Positions 61,966-64,000 of a stretch of 64,000 bases of DNA are shown here, one piece after another. Every line of letters begins with the position of its first letter. Position 1 is the first letter of the stretch. Source of the stretch: Bacillus paralicheniformis (GTDB taxonomy: Bacteria > Bacillota > Bacilli > Bacillales > Bacillaceae); the NCBI RefSeq assembly GCF_001042485.2, contig NZ_LBMN02000004.1, positions 124,001 to 188,000 on the forward strand, given 5' to 3'. The position numbers and the translations under genes were made by a program. Under the pieces are notes generated by a model. It did no database searches and was not told the origin of the DNA. It saw nothing but the letters and a program-made list of their open reading frames with translations.

Positions 61966-62652
61966 ATGAGTTTTTCTGCAGAACTTCGCCGCGAGGCAGA
62001 CCCTATTTTTGAAGCCATTTTTGAGCATCCGTTTGTATTGGGACTGGCGTCCGGCAAGCTGAAAAAGGAGCAGCTTATTCATTATGTGAAGCAAGATTAC
62101 GAGTATTTGAACGCTTTTATTCAAATCTACGGAATTGCAATTTCCAAGTGTCAAAACCGGAAAGACATGGAGATGTTTCATGAGCAGATTTCATTTGTAT
62201 TAAACAGCGAAGTGCACCCGCACAACAACCTGTGCCGGGCCGCGGGGGTGGAGTATGAATCTCTGCAGGGCTATCCGCTTGCGCCTTCTGCCCATCATTA
62301 TATCCGCCATATGCTGACGGCGGCGCACGAAGGCACGCTGGGAGAGATATTAGCCGTCTTGCTGCCTTGTCCGTGGACATATTGGGAGATCGGAAAAAAA
62401 CTGATGATGGACGTTCAGCCTGACCCGTCGCATCCATTTTATGACTGGATCTGTTTTTACGGAGACCGAACCGATTCAATCACGACGAAGTTTTGCGCCC
62501 GCCTGGATGAATGGGCCGAAACAGCGGGCAAGGCTGAAAAAGAAAAAATGAAGGAGCTTTTTTTGCAAAGTTGTCAGCTTGAATACGGCTTTTGGGAGAT
62601 GGCTTATACAGTTGAAGATTGGCCTGTGGAAATGGAGGCGGTGAGACGATGA
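61966..62652 (+). CDS. tenA: TenA, aminopyrimidine aminohydrolase (thiaminase II)
   Basis: This 228-aa all-helical enzyme of the TENA/THI-4 family salvages the thiamine pyrimidine (hydrolyses aminomethyl-HMP to HMP). Active-site features: KQDYEYLNAF (Asp, Tyr), ILAVLLPCPWTYWEIG with the catalytic Cys, and the C-terminal QLEYGFWEMAY with the catalytic Glu. The ATG at 61966 follows GAGGAGGCT; the extension to 61897 runs into the terminator. It is coupled to ykoE by a 4-nt overlap, tying salvage to uptake of thiamine precursors. Confidence 0.94.
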   Translation: MSFSAELRREADPIFEAIFEHPFVLGLASGKLKKEQLIHYVKQDYEYLNAFIQIYGIAISKCQNRKDMEMFHEQISFVLNSEVHPHNNLCRAAGVEYESLQGYPLAPSAHHYIRHMLTAAHEGTLGEILAVLLPCPWTYWEIGKKLMMDVQPDPSHPFYDWICFYGDRTDSITTKFCARLDEWAETAGKAEKEKMKELFLQSCQLEYGFWEMAYTVEDWPVEMEAVRR

Positions 62653-63248
62653 ATTGGAACATGAAAGAAGTCGTGATGGCAGTGATCTTGTCCGTTGCAT
62701 GCGGCGTCATTTACTTAGGATGGTCCACCTTGTGGATCCCTGTTTCAGCTATTGTCGGGCCTGTCGGAGCGAACTTTATGTTCGGCATTTGGGTGATCGC
62801 CAGCCCGATTGTCGCTTATATCATCCGTAAACCGGGTGCGGCGCTGATTGCCGAGACGGCAGCTGCGGCGGTCGAACTGCTGACCGGAAGCCACTTTGGA
62901 CTGTCAGCATTATTAATCGGTGTGTTCCAGGGAGCCGGTGCGGAAATCGCTTTTGCGATCTTTCGCTATAAGCGTTACAACTTGTTTACCCTTATGCTTT
63001 CCGGTGCGCTTGCCGCGGTCGGAAGCATGACATACAGCCTGATGGCGAACGGTTTTGCCTACTATACGACGCAAACGCTGATCATGACGCTTATCATCCA
63101 AATCATCAGCGGCATTGTACTCGGCGGCTGGCTGGCAAAAGCCGTTGTCGAAGCGCTTGCGAAAACGGGCGTCCTGAATCAGTATGAGATCATGAAGGAA
63201 CAGCGGAAGAAGGATGATGCCGATGCGTTCATTTCTCGGATGCAGTAA
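62649..63248 (+). CDS. ykoE: YkoE, substrate-binding (S) component of a thiamine/HMP ECF transporter
   Basis: This 199-aa membrane protein has about five to six helices and the length remembered for B. subtilis YkoE. The ATG at 62649 overlaps the tenA stop. The first helix region MKEVVMAVILSVACGVIYLGWSTLW contains aromatic residues as in thiamine-type S components. With YkoD and YkoC it forms the YkoEDC transporter for a thiamine precursor, probably HMP. Confidence 0.93.
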   Translation: MNWNMKEVVMAVILSVACGVIYLGWSTLWIPVSAIVGPVGANFMFGIWVIASPIVAYIIRKPGAALIAETAAAAVELLTGSHFGLSALLIGVFQGAGAEIAFAIFRYKRYNLFTLMLSGALAAVGSMTYSLMANGFAYYTTQTLIMTLIIQIISGIVLGGWLAKAVVEALAKTGVLNQYEIMKEQRKKDDADAFISRMQ

Positions 63249-64000
63249 CCTTTCCGTCCGTTTTTATCATCGTCCTGAAACAGTCCTAGACCGGGTCTCG
63301 CTGTCGATTGGGCAGGGAGAGAAAGTGCTGATACTCGGTCCGAGCGGAAGCGGCAAATCGACACTGTTGTCCGTGCTTTCCGGCATCATTCCTGAACATG
63401 TCGAAGCTGAGGTCAGCGGAGAGGTCAATCGCAGAAAGAGCGCCGGCGTTATGTTTCAGGATCCGGATTCGCAGTTCTGCATGCTTCATGTTGATGAGGA
63501 AATCGCTTTTAGCCTAGAAAACCGGTCTGTCTCCCCAAAAGATATGGACGGCATCATCTCGGAGCTGATGGAGCAAGTCGGATTAAAGATAGATAAGAAA
63601 ACGCCGATCGAAACCTTGTCAGGCGGTATGAAGCAGAGACTGGCATTAGCGTGCCTGCTCGCTCTGGAGCCTGAAGTGCTGTTTTTTGACGAGCCGACGG
63701 CGCAGCTGGACCCGGCCAGCCGGAAAGACATCTTTGCCTTGCTTCGTAACGTTTCACGAAAAAGCGGACAGACGATGGTGTTCGTCGAACACGTGCTGGA
63801 CGGCTGTATCGAGTGGATGGACCGCGTCATTCTTTTCAATGGAAAGGGACAGATCATCGCTGACGGAAAGCCGGAAGAAATCGTGAAACATTTTCAGCCG
63901 GAGATGAAAGCGGCGGGCATCTGGCAGCCGAAACTGTACCCTGCGGTATGGGAAGATGTCATCACACAAGATGATCATCCGCTCGCCGTCAAGCTCTCTT
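63223..64000 (+). CDS. ykoD: YkoD, ECF transporter ATPase (5' part; runs off window)
   Basis: This double-domain ECF ATPase energises YkoE; the first 259 codons are visible. Domain 1 has Walker A LGPSGSGKST, Q-loop FQDPDSQ, signature LSGGMKQR and Walker B LFFDEPTAQLDP. The ATG at 63223 follows AAGGA and overlaps ykoE by 26 nt; no stop occurs before the window end. In the family a second ATPase domain and the YkoC T-component follow. Confidence 0.92.
   Translation, partial: MRSFLGCSNLSVRFYHRPETVLDRVSLSIGQGEKVLILGPSGSGKSTLLSVLSGIIPEHVEAEVSGEVNRRKSAGVMFQDPDSQFCMLHVDEEIAFSLENRSVSPKDMDGIISELMEQVGLKIDKKTPIETLSGGMKQRLALACLLALEPEVLFFDEPTAQLDPASRKDIFALLRNVSRKSGQTMVFVEHVLDGCIEWMDRVILFNGKGQIIADGKPEEIVKHFQPEMKAAGIWQPKLYPAVWEDVITQDDHPLAVKLS

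Overview
The window is chromosomal DNA of a low-GC Gram-positive endospore former, almost certainly of the Bacillus licheniformis group. Most proteins look like close counterparts of Bacillus subtilis proteins, and ribosome binding sites, cre boxes and intrinsic terminators are typical of Bacillus. A glyoxylate shunt (aceB-aceA), which B. subtilis lacks, points to B. licheniformis or a near relative. All identifications come from reading the sequence and remembered family features; no database search was run.

Layout. 1-1.5 kb: an ABC-F ATPase (minus strand, running off the left edge) behind an apparent attenuator with a leader peptide. 1.5-6 kb: htpG, then glpQ-glpT under a cre and a probable GlpP-type terminator. 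6-19.6 kb: the complete myo-inositol regulon, iolR-iolS divergent from iolABCDEFGHIJ, with tandem IolR operators at both promoters. 19.6-25 kb: a five-gene, translationally coupled operon (EamA exporter, ATP-grasp ligase, BacA-like prephenate decarboxylase homologue, unknown protein with a His-rich motif, AvtA-type aminotransferase) that resembles a miniature bacilysin-type dipeptide cluster. 25-32 kb (minus): ydaJKLMN, a c-di-GMP-responsive exopolysaccharide operon. 32.5-36.9 kb: deoR and dra-nupC-pdp for deoxyribonucleoside catabolism.

37-42.8 kb is a strikingly AT-rich accessory island. It holds a small membrane protein flanked by a direct repeat, an LXG polymorphic toxin with two small helical partners, a possible chaperone or accessory protein, and three tandem paralogous membrane proteins that look like immunity genes. 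A 43-bp terminator-like repeat follows the first and last of these paralogues.

42.8-51.2 kb: dbpA RNA helicase, a secreted arabinanase, a choloylglycine-hydrolase-family amidase, an unknown membrane protein, and bglP-bglH with a LicT-type RAT/terminator. 51.2-55.7 kb: bceRS-bceAB, a bacitracin-type antimicrobial-peptide sensing and resistance module. 55.9-58.1 kb: a YkcB-like membrane glycosyltransferase (minus). 58.3-61.3 kb: yhfH-like mini protein, aceB and aceA. 61.4-64 kb: a small membrane protein (minus), then a TPP riboswitch controlling tenA-ykoE-ykoD, the last gene cut by the window edge.

The most interesting regions are the bacilysin-like operon, the LXG toxin island with multiplied immunity candidates, and the attenuated ABC-F gene whose first nucleotide-binding domain lacks the expected signature segment. 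No rRNA, tRNA, CRISPR array or insertion sequence was seen.
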